Translations under genes and position numbers: made by a program
DNA from: RGIG250 sp964540025
GTDB taxonomy: Bacteria > Bacillota > Negativicutes > Selenomonadales > Selenomonadaceae
Direction of reading: 5' to 3'
DNA: 7,355 nucleotides
Assembly (NCBI GenBank): GCA_964540025.1
Contig: CAZIKQ010000068.1
Location: 1 to 7,355 of the forward strand
Notes under the pieces: generated by a model
Seen by the model: the letters and a program-made list of their open reading frames with translations, nothing else
Told to the model about the DNA's origin: nothing
Databases searched by the model: none
In this document: in pieces, positions 4,944-7,355 of the stretch
How the letters are laid out: each line of letters opens with the position of its first letter
How positions within the stretch are numbered: the first letter of the stretch is position 1

Positions 4944-4980
4944 TCCGCTGGATGTTTTGTATTCCACAGCCGAACGGGGC

Positions 4981-5014
4981 GCGGCAATTGGCGGCTAATA
5001 AATGACTTTGCCGC
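4981..5014. repeat. Inverted repeat upstream of the NUDIX-gene promoter
   Basis: GCGGCAA (4981-4987) and TTGCCGC (5008-5014) form a perfect 7-bp inverted repeat with a 20-nt centre, ending 6 bp before the -35 box at 5021. A second, imperfect pairing exists between CAATTGGCGGC (4985-4995) and the following CCGCTGGCCATTG. It could be an operator or a small repeat remnant; nothing decides between them. Confidence 0.35.
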
Positions 5015-5020
5015 TGGCCA

Positions 5021-5049
5021 TTGAGAAAAAAATAAAAATGGGTTATAAT
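5021..5049 (+). promoter_or_regulatory. Promoter of the NUDIX - site-2 protease - trpS operon
   Basis: TTGAGA (5021-5026) and a perfect TATAAT (5044-5049) are separated by 17 bp. Transcription should begin near 5056, about 26 nt before the ATG at 5082, so a TTG codon at 5058 in the same frame would be at the extreme 5' end with no room for a ribosome binding site. Confidence 0.78.
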
Positions 5050-5081
5050 ACCTTCCATTGAAAAAGAAGGAAGTGACGTTC

Positions 5082-5651
5082 ATGAACCGGGCCGGGAATG
5101 ATGATAACGAATTTATTGAAAAGCGGATAAACTCCAAGGAGACGTTCAGGGGTCATCTGCTTCACGTCTTCCGGGACGTGGTCAGCCTGCCGAACGGTCG
5201 CACGGCCGAGCGGGAGTGGGTAAAGCATCCCGGGGCGGCGGCCATTCTCCCCATCACGGATGAGGGGGAGGTGATCCTCGTCCGGCAGTACCGTTACCCT
5301 GTCCGGCGGTTTACGCTGGAGATTCCGGCGGGGAAGCTGGACGTAATCGGGGAGGAGCCCCTTGTCTGCGCCTGCCGGGAGCTGGCGGAGGAGACGGGAT
5401 GTACCGCCCGGGAGATGAAATTCCTCACCTCCATCGCCACGGGCGTTGGTTTTACTGACGAGAAGATATATATTTATCTGGCCAGAGGGCTGGCCATGGG
5501 GGCCCAGAATCTGGATGAAGATGAGTTCATCAATATTGTAAAGATTCCTCTGGCGGAAGCGGTCGATTTGGTTCTGACCGGCAAGATTATCGACGCGAAA
5601 TCATGTGTGGCTATACTGCTGGCCGATAGAATGGAGAAGGAAATTGTTTGA
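5082..5651 (+). CDS. NUDIX hydrolase, ADP-ribose pyrophosphatase type
   Basis: A cytoplasmic hydrolase of 189 residues that by family probably splits ADP-ribose (or a related nucleoside diphosphate) into AMP and ribose 5-phosphate. The NUDIX box runs from G84 to G106: GKLDVIGEEPLVCACREL, then AEETGC, with the metal-binding R99, E100, E103 and E104 in place. The gap between the first Gly and Glu is one residue longer than the textbook GX5E. The N-terminal part (about 20-82) has the strand pattern of ADP-ribose pyrophosphatases, including VILVRQYRYPV (64-74) and LEIPAGK (79-85). The ATG at 5082 follows AAGGA (5067-5071); an in-frame TTG at 5058 is less likely given the promoter. It is the first gene of a tight operon, its stop overlapping the next start by 8 bp. 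Exact substrate not shown. Confidence 0.9.
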   Translation: MNRAGNDDNEFIEKRINSKETFRGHLLHVFRDVVSLPNGRTAEREWVKHPGAAAILPITDEGEVILVRQYRYPVRRFTLEIPAGKLDVIGEEPLVCACRELAEETGCTAREMKFLTSIATGVGFTDEKIYIYLARGLAMGAQNLDEDEFINIVKIPLAEAVDLVLTGKIIDAKSCVAILLADRMEKEIV

Positions 5652-6285
5652 TTTTGATCTTATGAGCATTGTTGCCGGCCTGCCCGGTCTGCTCATTGCC
5701 CTCGTCTTTCACGAGTATGCCCACGCCCGGATGGCGGTAGCCATGGGTGATTTTACCCCCCGGATCATGGGGCGGCTGACGCTGGATCCCCGGGCCCACA
5801 TCGATCCCATCGGGCTGGTGATGCTACTGGTGGCCCGCTTCGGCTGGGCGAAGCCGGTGGAGTACAATCCCATGAATTTCCGGGAGCGGACGAAGGGGGA
5901 GATTCTCACGGCGCTGGCTGGGCCGGCGGCCAATTTCGTGACGGCCTTTTTCTCCCTGCTCCTGCTGGTGCTGCTGCGGATGTTCGCGCCGGGCTTTGTC
6001 ACCGGCGGCGTTTATACCGTCCTGTGGCTGATCGTTATCTTCAATATCAACTTCGGGATTTTCAATCTGATCCCCCTGCCGCCTTTGGATGGTTCCAAGG
6101 TGCTGTACCATATCATTCCCTATGAACACCGCTGGCGTTATATGCAGCTGGAGCGTTACAGCTTCCTGATTTTAATTGCCATGATGATGACGCCGGTGCT
6201 GGGACATATCCTCATTCCTTTGGCCCGGCTGATCCTCAGCGGGTTCACCTTTATTATTTCCCTGCTTCTTGGAGGTATGTTATAA
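5644..6285 (+). CDS. Site-2 protease family (M50) membrane metalloprotease
   Basis: An integral membrane zinc protease homologue of 213 residues with the short, PDZ-free layout of the SpoIVFB/YwhC-like group. The zinc motif HEYAH is at 23-27 in the first helix, and the second motif NLIPLPPLDGS (141-151) supplies the third zinc ligand D149. GRLTLDPRAHIDPIG (43-57) and AGPAANF (92-98) are also family signatures. About five to six hydrophobic helices follow. The start is taken as the TTG at 5644 because it gives the usual opening MFDFDLMSIV, with GGAGAAGG at 5633-5640; an ATG at 5662 is possible but 21 nt from that site. It overlaps the NUDIX gene by 8 bp and abuts trpS, so translation is probably coupled. 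Its substrate is unknown; in Firmicutes this gene often sits beside trpS. Confidence 0.9.
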   Translation: MFDFDLMSIVAGLPGLLIALVFHEYAHARMAVAMGDFTPRIMGRLTLDPRAHIDPIGLVMLLVARFGWAKPVEYNPMNFRERTKGEILTALAGPAANFVTAFFSLLLLVLLRMFAPGFVTGGVYTVLWLIVIFNINFGIFNLIPLPPLDGSKVLYHIIPYEHRWRYMQLERYSFLILIAMMMTPVLGHILIPLARLILSGFTFIISLLLGGML

Positions 6286-7278
6286 ATGAGTAAAGGCCGT
6301 ATTTTCAGCGCGATGCAGCCCTCCGGCAAGTTCCATCTGGGCAATTATCTGGGGGCTTTGGAGAATTGGGTGAAGCTGCAAAATGATTACGATTGCATTT
6401 TTGCCATTGCGGATCTGCACGCCCTGACCAGCTCCTACGCCGATCCTTCCCAGCTGAAGGAGAACAGCTACAATCTGCTGCTGGACTGGCTGTCGGCGGG
6501 GCTTGACCCGGAGAAGAACATCATTTTCGCCCAGTCCCACGTGAAGGAGCATTCGGAGCTCCACCTTATCCTGTCCATGATGACGCCCCTGTCCTGGCTG
6601 GAACGGGTCCCTACCTACAAGGATAAGCTGCAAAATCTCGGGGAGCAGGGGAAGGATATCAACACCTACGGCTTTTTGGGCTATCCGGAGCTGATGACGG
6701 CGGACATCATCCTGTACAAGGCTGATTTCGTGCCGGTGGGGGAGGATCAGAATCCCCATCTGGAGCTGGCCCGGGAGATCGTCCGCCGGTTCAATATGCT
6801 GTATAAAAAGGAAATTTTTGTGGAGGCCCAGGGGCTCATGAGCCGGGCGAAGGTCCTGCCGGGCATCGACGGCCGGAAGATGTCCAAGTCCTACGGCAAT
6901 ACGATTCCCTTTGCGGCTACGCCGGAGGAGATCCGGGAGCGGGTGAAGCTGATCGTCACGGATCCCCAGCGGATAAGAAAGACCGACAAGGGAAATCCTG
7001 ACGTGTGCGTGGCCTTTAAGTTCCACAAGCTGTTCAACGAGACGGAGATTCCGGATATCGAGTGCCGGTGCCGGGCCGGTGAAATCGGCTGTGTGGCCTG
7101 CAAGAAGCGTTTGGCGGAAAAGCTGGTGGAGGCCATGGGGCAGATGCACGATCTCCGTCAGAAGTATGAGGGCCGCTACGACCTGATGGATGAAATCCTG
7201 GAGCAGGGGGCCGTAAAGGCCAGGGCCATCGCTCAGCAGACGATGGCGGAGGTCAGGGAAGCGATAAATCTGATTTGA
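6286..7278 (+). CDS. trpS: Tryptophan--tRNA ligase
   Basis: A class I cytoplasmic aminoacyl-tRNA synthetase that joins tryptophan to tRNA-Trp using ATP. It is complete at 330 residues, the normal bacterial length. The ATP-binding HIGH-type motif is PSGKFHLGN (12-20), and the KMSKS loop is GRKMSKSYGN (196-205, exact KMSKS at 198-202). The central GEDQNPHLELARE (152-164) is the typical TrpRS segment. Near the C-terminus, cysteines C241, C260, C262, C269 and C272 include C-x6-C-x2-C (262, 269, 272), which resembles the iron-sulfur site of Thermotoga TrpRS. The ATG at 6286 directly follows the TAA of the protease gene; GGAGG (6271-6275) is 10 nt upstream. I see no T-box leader ahead of it, so tryptophan-responsive control by that route is unlikely. 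No terminator follows within the window, so the operon may continue. Confidence 0.97.
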   Translation: MSKGRIFSAMQPSGKFHLGNYLGALENWVKLQNDYDCIFAIADLHALTSSYADPSQLKENSYNLLLDWLSAGLDPEKNIIFAQSHVKEHSELHLILSMMTPLSWLERVPTYKDKLQNLGEQGKDINTYGFLGYPELMTADIILYKADFVPVGEDQNPHLELAREIVRRFNMLYKKEIFVEAQGLMSRAKVLPGIDGRKMSKSYGNTIPFAATPEEIRERVKLIVTDPQRIRKTDKGNPDVCVAFKFHKLFNETEIPDIECRCRAGEIGCVACKKRLAEKLVEAMGQMHDLRQKYEGRYDLMDEILEQGAVKARAIAQQTMAEVREAINLI

Positions 7279-7319
7279 CGAGGCGGGGCACGCTAAAATT
7301 TCTTCTAAAGGGGAATTCT

Positions 7320-7336
7320 AAAGCCTCCCCTGTAGG
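7320..7336. repeat. Fragment of the intergenic palindromic repeat
   Basis: AAAGCCTCCCCTGTAGG matches 3814-3830 of repeat copy 1 at 16 of 17 bases, then diverges (TTGGCATG). The second arm GGGGAGG is missing, so this is a truncated or decayed copy just after trpS. Confidence 0.45.
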
Positions 7337-7355
7337 TTGGCATGAGCACTTAAAT

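Noticed and set aside
6280..7149. 289-codon minus-strand open frame across trpS
   Set aside because: It is antisense to a complete trpS with both ATP-binding motifs, and its Leu/His/Arg/Gln-rich composition is typical of a shadow frame.

Overview
The window most likely comes from an anaerobic, sodium-dependent fermenter of the Negativicutes (Acidaminococcaceae or Veillonellaceae type, for example an Acidaminococcus, Phascolarctobacterium or Dialister relative). The basis is a membrane sodium-pumping acyl-CoA/oxaloacetate decarboxylase, a site-2 protease next to trpS, and abundant palindromic intergenic repeats. The genus is inferred, not read from a marker gene.

Layout. Positions 1-105 hold the last 34 codons of an upstream gene that resembles the tail of Rpn/PD-(D/E)XK nuclease-transposase proteins; a rho-independent terminator follows (152-183). 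A promoter with an extended -10 (203-229) then drives a GC-rich, non-coding, highly foldable leader of about 360 nt (236-598). Behind it lie the small delta (OadG-like) subunit (599-943), the beta (sodium-channel) subunit (1002-2144) of a sodium-translocating decarboxylase, and an SLC13/DASS-type sodium-coupled anion permease (2298-3584). A strong terminator closes the unit at 3756-3790.

Positions 3585-4171 carry no gene. They hold an imperfect tandem repeat, the terminator, and a cluster of foldable intergenic repeats, one of which folds as a perfect three-way junction. Next, on the minus strand and visibly more AT-rich than its surroundings, is a HigBA/RelE-type toxin-antitoxin pair with its own promoter and paired direct repeats. 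Divergently, on the plus strand, a promoter at 5021-5049 starts a compact operon: NUDIX hydrolase (5082-5651), site-2 protease family membrane metalloprotease (5644-6285, overlapping) and trpS (6286-7278, abutting). The last bases carry the beginning of another copy of the intergenic repeat.

How the genes work together. The beta subunit couples decarboxylation of carboxybiotin to sodium export, with the delta subunit as membrane anchor and assembly factor. The permease next door would use the same sodium gradient to import a di- or tricarboxylate. The carboxyltransferase (alpha) and biotin carrier needed for a working pump are not in the window and must be encoded elsewhere. The least explained element is the long structured leader in front of this unit, a candidate regulatory RNA that I could not match to a known class.
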